NCBI GenBank assembly: GCA_964006375.1 | Contig: OZ023266.1 | Span: 13,714,565-13,778,564, forward strand | Origin: Tillus elongatus | Taxonomy: Eukaryota > Arthropoda > Insecta > Coleoptera > Cleridae | Direction: 5' to 3' | Length of the DNA stretch: 64,000 nt | In this document: positions 23,513 to 34,040 of the stretch, piece by piece | Layout: each line of letters opens with the position of its first letter | Position numbering within the stretch: the first letter of the stretch is position 1 | Program-made: the position numbers and the translations under genes | The notes under the pieces: model-generated | Databases searched by the model: none | Seen by the model: the letters and a program-made list of their open reading frames with translations, nothing else | What the model was told of the DNA's origin: nothing

Positions 23513-23855
23513 CACACCGATAACTCAAAAAATAATGGGCCGATTTTGACAAAATTTGGTGAATACCTTTTGTAAGTGGCTTGGATAAGTTCGTTAGCCA
23601 GGAAAATCGGCCGAGGTTTTCCTGGAAAATTTTGTGTTTTCTTTAGAAAAAAATTAATATCTCCGGAAATAACAAAGTAAGGGCAACCAAATTCGCTACA
23701 TCATTTTATATCGCTATAGGTAAATTATCTACCCGAAAAACTAGTTTTCTGGCCAACGAACCTAATAGGTTAATAGCAAATTGAGCTATTCAAATTTGAA
23801 GCATTTAATAAAAATTCGCTACTATAACGCACTTGCTGCGTTCCCAATTTCTTTT

Positions 23856-24298
23856 CTTACAGACACGCATTATAAGTACGTGGTCGAAATTCGATACATT
23901 AAAGGTTAGCTCAGAACTTGCACGGACCGGGGGAATCCGACTGGTTAATTAAAACAAAGCTTTATTTAATCTATTTGAACCGAGCAGATTTTCACTAATA
24001 AAGTGTTTTGAGTACATAACTTTGTATATATTCTTATAGCCAAATAGGTATCCCGAACATCATATCAAACCTGCACGGAGGAGTAAACCTTCCATAAACA
24101 AAAATCTGGCGAGCGTGAAACACCAAATTTGTGCATAGACGTGGTCGTCGTCAGAGGGTATTTAAGCCAATAAATAAGTATATAAATAAATAAATATTCA
24201 GGATGTTTCGTTTTAAGTGGCACAAGCTAAGTATAAATCGAACATAAAGAAGGAATAAAATGTAACAAGCTCCAATAAAAATATATAAAGTTTCCTAC
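23856..24298. other. Intronic sequence next to the splice donor
   Basis: No gene or recognised element. A short taaata-rich run is near 24168-24195. Confidence 0.4.
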
Positions 24299-24487
24299 CT
24301 TATTAATTGATGTTTGGTTTTTCCTTTATAATCGCACTTGACACAAGAAAACCGCAAGCTGTCATCGTGTACATTGTTTATGTGATTGTTGAGTTCTGCT
24401 GGAGTTCTACCTGCATAGATGCAGTCTTGCTTCAAACATTTCCATATCTTACCCGTGTGTCGTAACATATGTTGTTGCAGGATGGGT
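24299..24487 (-). CDS. Zinc-finger gene, internal exon (most 5' found)
   Basis: 189-bp exon with acceptor ttcttttttag above 24487 and donor gtagga below 24299. Its first base completes an unseen upstream codon and its last two (AG) join the next exon's G. Translation runs PILQQHMLRHTGK, the end of one finger; CLKQDCIYAGRTPAELNNHI then NNVH, a C-x4-C finger; and SCVKCDYKGKTKHQLIR, the start of a third that is completed in the exon at 21066-21219. It lacks an in-frame ATG near its start, so simple ATG-to-stop scanning misses it. The exons upstream were not found. Confidence 0.85.
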
Positions 24488-25011
24488 CTAAAAAAGAATA
24501 TTAGTATAATATAAACCCTATATTTTTAGTAAAAATAACATTCCAAGCAAATGAAGACACTAGACCTCTTGTTTAGGAAAATATTCTGCCAAAAAGGACA
24601 TTCTAATAATATTTCTAGAAGGATTGAATTAAAATATAAATAACCTATAAATAATTGAAACAAAAACCAGAATCACTGGAAAACCACAATAGTTATTTAT
24701 GTACCAAGGGTATAAATAGATGTTTAGGCCCCGAGAACGACGATTTTACAAATCCGAGGGCCTCCGGCCCGAGGGTTTGTAAGTCGCTCGAGGGCATACA
24801 CCTCCATTGATACCGGCGGTGCATACAAACTTTTATGTCATACTAGTCATACCAAACAAATAAACATAAATCACCGTTTGCTGAAGGCAACCTAACCATC
24901 ACCGGATCTTTTCAGAACTGTCAATTTTATGTTTATTCTACTAAATAATGTTGATTAAATATTTGCATATTACTTTTATCCCATTATCTGTAAGTTCATT
25001 AATAACGGTTA
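24488..25011. other. Intronic or flanking sequence with short palindromes
   Basis: Contains repeated cgaggg/ggcc words at 24755-24800 and tttttatgtcatactagt-type sequence (24833-24850) whose inverse is at 27689-27706, on the other side of the LOA-like LINE. Confidence 0.45.
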
Positions 25012-27545
25012 TTAAATAGGTTGTTAGGTTGTTTGTGAGTGGTCCATACCGGACCTTCCACCGCGACCAACGGTCTATTGTGGCTCACGCCTAATGTTTA
25101 TATTTCGCCCAACAAATCCAGCCTCCTGCAGAGGTCGATAACCTTTGTGGGCGAAAGTCGATCCAGATCCTCTGGAGCAAGCTTTACCTTGCCAAAGAGC
25201 AGGTGTCTAGTCCTATCCGCTGCCGGACAGGAACACAGCACGTGCTCTGCTGTTTCGTCATCCTCCATACACAGTCGGCACTCGGTCTCCTGACCGATTC
25301 CAATACGGTGCATGTGATGCCGCAAGCGGCAGTGTCCTGTATATAGGCCTACTAGAGTTCTCAGTTGTTGTCTGTTCAGCTCTAGTAGTTTCTTATCCCT
25401 TGACTCAGACAGGCCATTTATGAAGGCCTTGGAGTGAGCTAATCCTGGAAGATTTTGCCAATATTGAATTGTCTTTCTGTCTGTCCAGGTTTTTAAGGTG
25501 CGTTTTGCTGTGCAAGATGTTATTCCCAGCACCGGTTCTGGTCCGATAAAGCCGCACTCGGCACCACTCCTGGCAAGCGCGTCTGCCGCAACGTTGCCAT
25601 CATGATCCGAGTGACCCGGTATCCAGACCAGCGACACCTCATTACAGCTGCCCAATTCGTTAAGGGCAGATTTACAACTCCATACCGTCTTTGAATTGCA
25701 CCGGTAGGAACCAAGAGCCTTTATTGCAGCTTGGCTATCTGCATATATCTTTATCGATTTGTTTGTGCATAGGTCCTTTAAACTTTCCCTTGCACACATC
25801 TCGATGGCATAAACTTCTGCCTGGTGTATGGTTGCGTACTTGCCGAGACTAGTTGATAGTCTAGCATCGGTGCTGCCCCCATAGGCGCCGGCTCCTACTT
25901 CCATATTGGTTTTGGAGCCGTCCGAGTACCAGCAGAGGTCCGCTCTCAACAGGGTCGATTGGTTCCGGTCCCAATCCTCCCTTTCCGGGAGAACGGTCTT
26001 GAAAGACAGATATCTGCTGATTTTTGTAGGCATCAAGTCTGAGACCATTCCCAGTATCCTGTGACAATCACTGTCATCAAGGAGTCCGGACCCTCTCAGA
26101 TTGACTTCCCTCGGCATGTTATCTGCCGTTTGTATTAGTCTGTACGTTGTCCACCTCGCCACCCTCTCCAGCCATATGTGAAGTGGGGGAATATTGAGGA
26201 GGACCTCCAGAGCGACTGATGGTGCGGTGCTTATCGCTCCCGTTATCATCAGGCATGCTTGTCTCTGTAGATGAGCCAGTTTGGCCCTCGCGGTACCGCG
26301 AAGTACCTTAGGCCACCAAACTATGGCTCCATATGTTATCATAGGTCTGATAACCACTACATAGAGCCAGTACATCTGTTGGGGGTTTGTTCCCCAGTTG
26401 TTCCCACAGATTCTCCGGCAGGTCCACAGGGACATCTTAGCCCTGCGGATAACATTTTCTAACTGTCTGTCCCAGTTGAGCTTCTTATCTAGGATAACTC
26501 CCAGATATTTTGCTTGGTCCGAGAATGGTATGTTTTCCCCCATAAGATTAGGTGGTTTTAATTTGTCCAACCTTCTTCTTCTGGTGAACGGGACAATGAT
26601 CGTTTTGCGAGGGTTCACAGACATCTGTTCCCTTCGGCACCAATCATTGACTACATTTAGTGCTTCTTGAAGAGTACTAGACAGTTCCTCCTCAGACTTG
26701 CCTCTAACCATTATAACGAGATCATCCGCATACGCCTGGACCTCAACCTCCCAGAGTTCGAGGATAGCCAGCAGGTCGTCCACAAAGAGGGACCACAGCA
26801 GGGGGGATAGAACGCCCCCCTGAGGACACCCTCTCGCAGCCCTAACGCTAACCACCTCTCCCCGTAATGAGGTAATAATGGTCCGATTGTGCAGCATGCT
26901 TCCAATCCAGCCACAGATGGTAGGTTCCACCCCCCTAGCGATAGTGGCCTCGTAGAGGGAGATCGGTAATGCATTATTAAATGCTCCTTCTATGTCGAGA
27001 AATGCCGCCACCGCAACCTCTCCATTTTCCAGAGAGTGTGTGATCTTCTCGACGAGGTTATTGAGCGCTAACTCAGTTGATTTGCCAGTTTGATAGGCAT
27101 ACTGGTGGGTATTTAGGGGGTTCTTGGGTAAGATGTTCCCCCTAATGTGTCCGTCCAGTATTTTTTCCAATCGCTTCAAGAGGAATGATGTGATACTGAG
27201 AGGTCTCAGTGAAGTGGGTAGGAGGTCATTACGTCCCAATTTGGGAATGTAAACCCCCCTAACCACCGTCCAGCTGGAAGGAATATAGTTCCAGGCCAGA
27301 CTGGCTCTGAACAGCCTGATAAGGTAGGGTAGGAGAATTTCCAGTCCCTTTTGTAGTAGGACCGGTACCACCCCATCCTCCCCTGGCGACTTGAATGGCT
27401 GGAAGTGATTCACAGCACAATCCACTGCCGAGGCTGTAACTATTCTCCGAGCAACTAGCCAGTCCTCCCTTTGGGGACGTTTAGATCGCCCCTCAGATGG
27501 TAGGACCTCACCATTGCTCAGGATCAGACAATTAAATAAGTTAAT
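25012..27545 (-). mobile_element. LOA-like LINE, 5'-truncated, long open frame
   Basis: Minus-strand non-LTR retrotransposon. The 3' end gtgagccacaatagacc ... ggaccactcacaa and an acaacctaacaacc tail end near 25020. The same 3' end closes the fragment at 8470-9682. It starts abruptly at about 27545 with no ATG, and attaaata at both edges (25011-25018 and 27533-27540) may be a target duplication. The endonuclease and any ORF1 are missing. Confidence 0.85.
25098..27545 (-). CDS. LOA-like reverse transcriptase-RNase H, open but 5'-truncated
   Basis: About 815 codons without a stop, ending LLGEI-stop. Numbering counts from 27546. The RT domain runs from about residue 95 to 350: FLDIEGAF (Asp 185), GCPQGGVLSPLLW and AYADDLVIM (Asp pair 275-276). 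An RNase H domain follows (about 540-665) with Asp 543 (YSDGS), Glu 578 (QAEVYAI), Asp 604 (YADSQAA) and Asp 656 (AADALAR). A cysteine-histidine knuckle lies at C757, C760, H769 and C774. An RT linked to RNase H is typical of the LOA and I groups. No true start codon exists, so the ORF is a truncated remnant; the uninterrupted frame suggests recent insertion. Confidence 0.9.
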   Translation of the reverse strand: MNLFNCLILSNGEVLPSEGRSKRPQREDWLVARRIVTASAVDCAVNHFQPFKSPGEDGVVPVLLQKGLEILLPYLIRLFRASLAWNYIPSSWTVVRGVYIPKLGRNDLLPTSLRPLSITSFLLKRLEKILDGHIRGNILPKNPLNTHQYAYQTGKSTELALNNLVEKITHSLENGEVAVAAFLDIEGAFNNALPISLYEATIARGVEPTICGWIGSMLHNRTIITSLRGEVVSVRAARGCPQGGVLSPLLWSLFVDDLLAILELWEVEVQAYADDLVIMVRGKSEEELSSTLQEALNVVNDWCRREQMSVNPRKTIIVPFTRRRRLDKLKPPNLMGENIPFSDQAKYLGVILDKKLNWDRQLENVIRRAKMSLWTCRRICGNNWGTNPQQMYWLYVVVIRPMITYGAIVWWPKVLRGTARAKLAHLQRQACLMITGAISTAPSVALEVLLNIPPLHIWLERVARWTTYRLIQTADNMPREVNLRGSGLLDDSDCHRILGMVSDLMPTKISRYLSFKTVLPEREDWDRNQSTLLRADLCWYSDGSKTNMEVGAGAYGGSTDARLSTSLGKYATIHQAEVYAIEMCARESLKDLCTNKSIKIYADSQAAIKALGSYRCNSKTVWSCKSALNELGSCNEVSLVWIPGHSDHDGNVAADALARSGAECGFIGPEPVLGITSCTAKRTLKTWTDRKTIQYWQNLPGLAHSKAFINGLSESRDKKLLELNRQQLRTLVGLYTGHCRLRHHMHRIGIGQETECRLCMEDDETAEHVLCSCPAADRTRHLLFGKVKLAPEDLDRLSPTKVIDLCRRLDLLGEI

Positions 27546-27579
27546 CAAAATATATTTGTCTTTATGTGCGCGCGGGCCA

Positions 27580-27660
27580 TAAAGTGTAGGTTATGCCCGC
27601 GCGGGCCATAAAGTACACTTTATGGCCCTAGGGCATAAAGTACACAATTATGTAGTTGGC
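27580..27660. repeat. Palindromic ggccataaagt array
   Basis: Three related units, gcgcgggccataaagt, gcgcgggccataaagtacac and tttatggccc, form direct and inverted copies. The central ggccataaagt ... actttatggcc is nearly a perfect palindrome. It lies next to the truncated LINE end. Confidence 0.75.
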
Positions 27661-27839
27661 AACTAAGCAATAAAAACCCAATAATGAACTAGTATGACAT
27701 AAAAATAATAACAGAGTCATGGGCTAGATACGTATTTCTAACAAACTGTATGGGAAAATTCTCCTATTTATATTCCTAAACGATACACTAAAAATGATGC
27801 AATACCGGATGATGCAGCATCGTTCCCCTACACTTAGTT

Positions 27840-28530
27840 ATTATAGTGGAGGCTACAATGATAGATTAAAGGCCAACCCAGGCTGCAGGGGCCACTGCAA
27901 TATTCAGGAGATCGTGAAGGAGCCCATGCTTGAAATGAGGTCAGACTTCGCGAGCCCGAGAATCTGTAGGGAAAATAGGTACAGTAGTAATCCCCGACCG
28001 CGAGGCATGGCGGGGGAAGACGCCGAGCCTACCACAGGACGCGCTCCTCAGATTCACGGACCGATCCGGCGGGGAGCATGGGACGGAAGCAGTCGTTTAT
28101 TCGGAAGGACCGAGGGTAAGTCACAGTATTTCCCTCAGGACCCATTGCAACGATCTTTCAGGCGGAAATGTACGAAATCTTGCCCTGTGTGCGGGAGAAC
28201 AAGAGAATGGGCTACATCAACAAGCGGATCCTCATAGCGACAGACAGCCAGGCAGCCCTTAAGGCTCTAAGTGGGCAACGGGTAAATTCCTGGCTGGTGA
28301 GTGAGTGCCGAGACGAGACGAGCGACCTGGCTGGGAAGAATGAGGTCACCCTCATCTGGGTGCCGGGTCACTAGAGGTCAAAGGCAATGAAGAAGCTGAC
28401 AGTCTCGCGATGAGAGGGTCAGCAGAACCATTTATGGGACCAGAACCGGTTCTGGGCGTGAGAAAGAGCACGGCCAGGGGAGCTATTAAGTCCTGGGTCA
28501 GAAATGAACACAAGGTGTACTGAGATGTAC
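27840..28530 (+). pseudogene. LOA-like LINE fragment (RNase H), first piece
   Basis: Pieces in several frames. IQEIVKEPMLEMRSDFA comes first. ILIATDSQAALKALSGQRVN follows, with the third RNase H Asp. VTLIWVPGH comes next, then GNEEADSLA with the last Asp. ESTARGAIKSWV-like sequence ends the piece. It matches 37831-38373 (minus) closely. Frameshifts and stops make it inactive. It ends at about 28530 and the matching downstream sequence restarts at 28870. Confidence 0.8.
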
Positions 28531-28866
28531 AGGCTCCCACTCTCGCTTCACGACGTTAAAGACGGGACCCGTTGAAGAGAAGAAAACGAAGCTGTATGAT
28601 GCATGTCAACACTAAATATGCAAATAAGTAACTTATAACAATAATTACCATTATAATAATAAAATAGCTATTTAACAATTAAAGCAATAAAAGCAGATTG
28701 TATATAACGAAAATATCGATGTACATCAACCTATTTTATCATTACAACTATTTTAATAAAATAAGACGTATTCTGTTTGATATATTTGATAAGAAAGAAG
28801 AACTTCCAAGAAAGGGGAATCAATCAGTGCACTTAAATTCAGCAGCAATATACCCAAACCAAGGAC
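28531..28866. other. AT-rich spacer between LINE pieces
   Basis: Non-coding AT-rich sequence with no recognised element. It separates two overlapping LINE fragments that share the VSECRDET segment. Confidence 0.4.
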
Positions 28867-29412
28867 CACTTGGTAAGTGAATGCCGAGACGAGACGATCG
28901 ACCTGGCTGGGCAGAATGCGGTCACCCTCATCTTGGTGCCGGGTCACTTGGGGGTCAAAGGCAATGAAGAAGCTGACAGTCTCGCGAAGAGGGGCTCAGC
29001 AGAACTATTTATGGGACCAGAACCGGTCCTGGGCGTATCTAAAGGCACGGCCAAGGGAACCATCATGTCCTGGGTCAGAGAACAACACAAGGCATACTGG
29101 GCAGATTGTCCAGGGCTCAAACACGGGAAGTCATTAATTGGGCAACCCAGTCCAAAGAGAGCTGTGAAGCTGCTAAATCTTAGCAGAGGACAGCTTCGGC
29201 ACATATCAGGACTCTTGACTGGACAAATGGCCGTCAAGAAACACCTGCATAAAATGACGCGGTTCGAGGGAGACCTGTCATGAAGACTTTGCGGCGAGGG
29301 GGAGGAATTAGCCCAGTACATCTTGTGCGAGTGTAAAGCTCTGGACCGCAAAAGACAACTGATCTACAGTCAGCGTAGACCGGCGGCAAAGACGCGGACA
29401 AGCCCCGAGTGA
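28866..29412 (+). pseudogene. LOA-like LINE fragment (RNase H to knuckle), second piece
   Basis: VSECRDETIDLAG, PGHLGVKGNEEADSLAKRG and LLNLSRGQLRHISGLLTGQ, followed by HKMTRFEGDLS and a stop at 29281-29283 where the knuckle CRLCGEGEE should start (the Cys codon is lost). It continues in frame ILCECKALDRKRQLIY to about 29400. The start repeats a segment also present at 28290-28370, so this is a second copy rather than a continuation. Confidence 0.8.
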
Positions 29413-29875
29413 TAAAAAAAAGCACTCAAAACTTTTAATGCAACTTTATTTAGCAGAGGGCACAGAATACACACCATATTTTAGTTATATGTACATATGT
29501 AAAATAAACAAATTTAACAACAGCAAGTAAGAAATTTTACAAAAATTGTGTTGCATACCACAATAGCACGGTTTCTAATGCTTTGAGGCTATAGTCCAAG
29601 AAGGGCTCGTGAAAACCTTAACTATGGCACAATGGATGTGGAAAAGGCAACCCAAATGCGCAACGCGTCATTTCCTAGTGATCGATAACCATATGAGAGA
29701 CGTAGAGGAAAGTGTCGGTAAGCCTTAAATATATGCCTGGGTGTGGTGTCCTGTTCTGCGGTGTTGCTCAATCAGTCCCACAGTAATAAAGCAAAGACAA
29801 ACCAAAACTGAAATGTGAACTATGAAACCAATAAAATCTAAACAATGAACATTGAAATGTAATTATCAATATTTT
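29413..29875. other. Non-coding stretch
   Basis: Nothing recognised beyond the LINE edge. Confidence 0.35.
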
Positions 29876-30250
29876 ATTCTACGCCACTGTGAACATGCTT
29901 AGATCTCCTTCTAAATGCACAAACCACAAGAAATGTTTCTTGCAAACAGTGCCTAAGAAAGTTATGGGACCAAGAGTGAATAGCGATGTTGGGCGGGGAA
30001 GAAGATAAAAAGGAAAATTGTGAAAAGACCAGCTTAGGTGGAGCTCTATAAGCTGCCTTTATCCCATTTTGCAACCTCCTTAAAATTCTGTTTATCCCGC
30101 CCAGAACCCCTATATTCACCACAGGGCCCATAACTTTCTTGCGGGTTGTTCCCAAGAAATTTTTCTTGTTTACATTGTTCTTGTTTATGCATTGAGGGTG
30201 GTTGTAGGCATGCAGAAGGGGAAGGGAACCCCTGCGACAAAGCAGCGAAC
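29876..30250. repeat. Foldback-like repeat, diverged copy
   Basis: Shares ttcttg, gggtggttgtaggcatgcag, aaggggaaggg and gacaaagcagc-type words in the same order with the element at 44197-44678, and has inverted halves (caagaaatgtttcttgc near 29927 against caagaaatttttcttg near 30151). Non-coding. Confidence 0.5.
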
Positions 30251-30420
30251 CAAGATTTTCAATTTATATCCAAATTGTTACCCGATTTCGTTTGTTCAAA
30301 ATATTTTTCCAAAAATGAAATTTAGGTTGCCTTGTTTGTCAGTCTTACATAGAGAGCTATAATATTTCATTATTTTCACAAAGTGTGGATACAGCAACAG
30401 TAAATAAGTGTTGAAAAAGG

Positions 30421-31003
30421 CCTGGGTGCAGCAAATACATTATGGTAGAGATTTTTTGTAAAAATATTTGAAATTTGATAACTCAATTGCCTATTAAGCC
30501 AGAATCTTCAATCTTGAACCATAGTAACACCTATGTAAACGCAGTGTGGATACTAATTTAAAGAAAAATAACATAATGAACTTCACGGATAACTACGAGT
30601 TGGTTTTAAAAAACCTTTTTTGTTGTTTTGATTGCAAAAACTAGTTCGATTGCGTTGACTAAAACAAAACTATCCAAGCAATTAAAAGGAGAAATACATG
30701 CCATACTTATGACTTGGCAGGTAATTCCCTTTGTAAATATTTTTTTTTTCTAGAAAACTTTTGTGACTTTAATGAAATTTGTAGCACAATTCTTTTAAAG
30801 GGACTTGCAGGACTTACATATATCTCTACCAAATTATAATTTTTTAGCTCCATAGAAAATAGAAACTTCTTCAAATAATCGCTAACTGGGACCTCTAAAA
30901 CCGGTCTCCCAGGTTCATTTAAATTTAAAGAATAATAAAGCTTACTAATTGTGTACAATTCTTATGAAAATTCGCTACTATAATGCATTTGCCGCGTCTC
31001 GAA
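30421..31003. mobile_element. Short inverted-repeat element of the dispersed family
   Basis: Left end tgcagcaaatacattatggt and right end actataatgcatttgccgcg are complementary with a few changes. The interior matches the arm (tttgataactcaattgcc). No coding capacity, MITE-like. Confidence 0.6.
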
Positions 31004-31559
31004 CATTTTTTACATTAAAATGAATCGCGAAAGTCATTTAGTGAGATCAACAGTTTTATTGTCATTTTACTTATTTAATTACTGACATAATAAATGAAAA
31101 GCATATTTCTGTAGGTATATTTCACTGTGTGTTCGGAATATTCCAGCCATATTTGTCGTGGTAGATATCCAAGTTATGAGTATGAAGGTATTATTGCTAT
31201 TATATTACGATGACGGTCCGGCATATAAGAGACATATTTAAGAGTAAATTAATAATACCAATTAGTGAGTGAAAGAATGACATGTTGGTAATGGCGACCG
31301 GGTATAAGCCAGCTGATTTATGGGCCTTGTGACAAACCCATGGGGTTTATTAAACAAAGACTCTATAAAAAGAGGAGAGACGACGTTATTTATACAATAA
31401 TTTGTTATTAACGGCATGAAATATGCAAGTGGTCAGGTGAAACATCAAGGCGAGGATGGAAGCGAACAGAGCAGGCTACTCCTTCGATGATATTCAAGAG
31501 CAGCGGCGTGTATTATTATTGGAAAATAGTAGGGAAATCAAATCAAATCAAAATAAACA
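31004..31559. other. Non-coding stretch
   Basis: No supported feature. A short aaatcaaatcaaa run is near 31535-31555. Confidence 0.35.
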
Positions 31560-32515
31560 CATGATTAAAACAATTCACAGATTACAGAACAATTGATAGT
31601 TGATGCTGTGGTTACCAATAATGCTAGACAGAAAAAAGGCCGCTTTCTACAGCGTATATCGATTATCAAAAGGCATTTGGTAGTATACCCCATTCTTGGC
31701 TGGTGGTTGTGCTGGAACCATATGGGATACAGGAACACATTGTAGGGTTTCTTAAACATGTGATGAAAGGCTAGATGCATTCTCGCAACAATTAGAACCG
31801 TAGACCGGTTTCGCTCTCATTAGAGCTCTTCAGTACGGCATACTAATTGTAGCAAAAATGCACCAAAAGTAATACGGCCATAGTATAGCCAGCCTTAAAA
31901 TACTAAGTGAATGGTGGAGGTGCCGCCACCTAGTTGCGGAACCAAGTAGCAACTAGGTGGCGGCACCTCCACCATTCACTTAGTATTTTAAGGCTGGCTA
32001 TACTATGGCCGTATTACTTTTGGTGCATTTTTGCTACAATTAGTATGCCGTACTGAAGAGCTCTAATGAGAGCGAAACCGGTCTACAGTTCTAATTGTTG
32101 CGAGAATGCATCTAGTCTTACACACTTTGTCCCTATATTGGGGTAGAAATGGGCCAGGGCTGACAATTTTCTAAATTGTTAGTAAGCTGTAAACAGTCTC
32201 TATTTTTATAACACTTTGTGTTATTTGGAGCTGGCGTTACAGCATACTACTTGGTTCCGCAAGTAGGTGGTGGCACCTCCACCATTCACTTAGTACATGT
32301 GATGAATATATGGACAACCCAGATATTCCTAATCAACTCAGGAAAACACATACATGCAGGAAATAACATCAAGCGAGGAATCTTCCAGGTTGATGCGCTT
32401 AGTCCGCTGTGGTTCTGCCGTGCCCTTAAGCGCCTGACATCTAGCTTGTACAGTCATAGGAAAGGGTACCAGCTTGACTCAACTGAGGTCGAGTTAAGCC
32501 ACCTATGACCGACAC
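31560..32515 (+). pseudogene. LINE reverse transcriptase fragment split by a foldback element
   Basis: Before the insertion the frames give DAVVTNNARQKK, FYSVYIDYQKAFGSIPHSWL and IVGFLKHVM. After it, MNIWTTQIFLINSGK, GIFQVDALSPLWFC and GYQLDSTEVELSHL. The order is RT motif A, then the gifqgdslsplwf-type motif B. This resembles R2/R4-group LINE reverse transcriptases, but the clade is uncertain. The YADD motif is not present, so the piece is truncated at 32515 where the dispersed repeat starts. Confidence 0.75.
31768..32294. mobile_element. Foldback element with 166-bp arms and 12-bp target duplication
   Basis: Flanked by acatgtgatgaa at 31756-31767 and 32295-32306, and interrupting an RT coding frame that resumes afterwards. 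Arms 31771-31936 and 31950-32115 are inverted with about one mismatch around a 13-bp loop. A further 180 bp (to 32294) repeats part of the arm at its end. Relatives are at 35220-35620 and 58025-58661. No coding capacity is visible. Confidence 0.85.
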
Positions 32516-33260
32516 CCTATAATTAACATATACCCCTTTTTCTCGTATCTTGTATAATAACAATGATATTGAGTTTTACGCAAGAAATGTGTCACACTGT
32601 ATATATGTAAACAGATAAAAATTGAAACTAAATCCGGATATTGATTCTATGGGGCCTAGTTTGCGCTCATTTGAAGACCTCTCTTTAAAATTCAAGAGTC
32701 GCGGTCTCGTCATTAACGAATTTTTTCCACGAAAATCAGCTAAAAATAATACACCGTTAAACCATAAACTTAACTAAAACTACAACCAAAGCATCAGAGA
32801 AAGGGTCTATTTGAAATGCATTTTCGGGAAATATTTTAGTAAAATGAAGGACAATGACGGTTGAAGCTGACACTTTGCAGAACACTCTTGATGCTACAAT
32901 TTCTTTACATAATTCGTATTTGTTTCAGGTTTTTGCCAAAATGTTTCCAATGTTGACGTTTTGAGGAAAACCCCAATTATTTAAAATTTTAATACCCATA
33001 ACTTTTTGTCTTTAAACTTACAGACCTAAGTTTAGGTACATGGTTCACTCTTTATAATACAAACACGCCTACCAAATTTGGTTGCCCTTACTTTGTTATT
33101 TCCGGAGATATAATATTTTTTCGAAAGAAAACACAAAATTTTCCGGGGAAAACCGGGGCCGGTTTTCCTGGCTAACGAACTTATCGAAGCCACTTGCAAA
33201 GGGAAGATACCCAGAAATTTTGATCAAAATTGGCCCATTTTCTTGTGAGTTATCAGTGTG

Positions 33261-33267
<7 letters not shown>
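32509..33267 (+). repeat. Near-complete unit of the (AT)n-bearing repeat
   Basis: Order: acaccctataattaacata, ttgtataataaca, the gaaactaaatccggatattg module, the accataaacttaac interior, the aaaatgaaggacaatgacgg segment, then the arm with tttccggggaaaacc ending tgagttatcagtgtgatac before (AT)n. The same order runs through 51280-52287. Confidence 0.75.

Positions 33268-33350
<83 letters not shown>
33268..33350. repeat. (AT)n microsatellite
   Basis: About 83 bp of alternating AT between arm and module. Confidence 0.95.
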
Positions 33351-33352
<2 letters not shown>

Positions 33353-33389
33353 ATATAAAAATTGAACCTGACTCTGGATGTGTTTTTTT

Positions 33390-33906
33390 AAATATTTCAA
33401 CAATACACCACGAGGGCTTAGAGCCTAAATACTATCGTACCGTGGGTGTCGACAAGGAGGAAAGAGGCAACTTGTTAATTTTGGAGTTGAAGGTTTGGAG
33501 GTTTGGAGGAGAAGGAAAAACATGTGCCAGCAAGGAATTCCACAACTTGAAAGTCCTCGGGACAAAAGAGCGGGCATAACAAGATGTTCTATGTCTGGTA
33601 ACCTGGACAATAAAAGGGTGCATCCGCTCTGTTCCCCTGGTAGATCTGTTGGAGGCAGCAGGTGGAGGAACTATGGAAGAAAGCTCCTCTGAGCAGTGCC
33701 CGTGCAGATATCTATAAAAGAGAGAGAGGTCACCAACGCAACTTCGGTGGGCAAGGGAAAGGGAGGGCAGCCTTTGGGTGAGGGTAGGGTAGCTCTCTTC
33801 TGAATGGAGTCCAGGATAGAGAATGTAGAATTGATGTGACATGTTGGTGCCAATTGAGATTTTGATCCACAGAAATGCCAACAAGTAAAATTACTTTGAA
33901 TAGCTT
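33390..33906 (-). pseudogene. Jockey/CR1-like LINE, 3' fragment
   Basis: Minus-strand piece with RTRGTERMHPF and TSCYARSFVPRTFKLWNSLL, ending LPLSSLSTPTVR-stop. It is inserted into the module that continues at 33907. Part of the central RT is missing (about 33790-33830 joins distant segments). It has at least one frameshift. Fuller copies are at 47900-50085, 55630-56890 and 41985-43325. Confidence 0.8.
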
Positions 33907-34040
33907 GGTTGTTCGTTGTGATGGGTTCTAGTGGGCCTAGTGTTCGCGCTAATTTGAAGAAATTTTTATCAAAATTCAAAAGACGGGATCTCCTCGTTAG
34001 TGAATCTTTTTTAAGAAAATTCACTAAGGGGTAAACTAAA
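33907..34040 (+). repeat. Right module of dispersed repeat (after LINE insertion)
   Basis: gggttctagtgggcctag to aattcactaaggg. It continues the module that starts at 33351. Confidence 0.7.
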
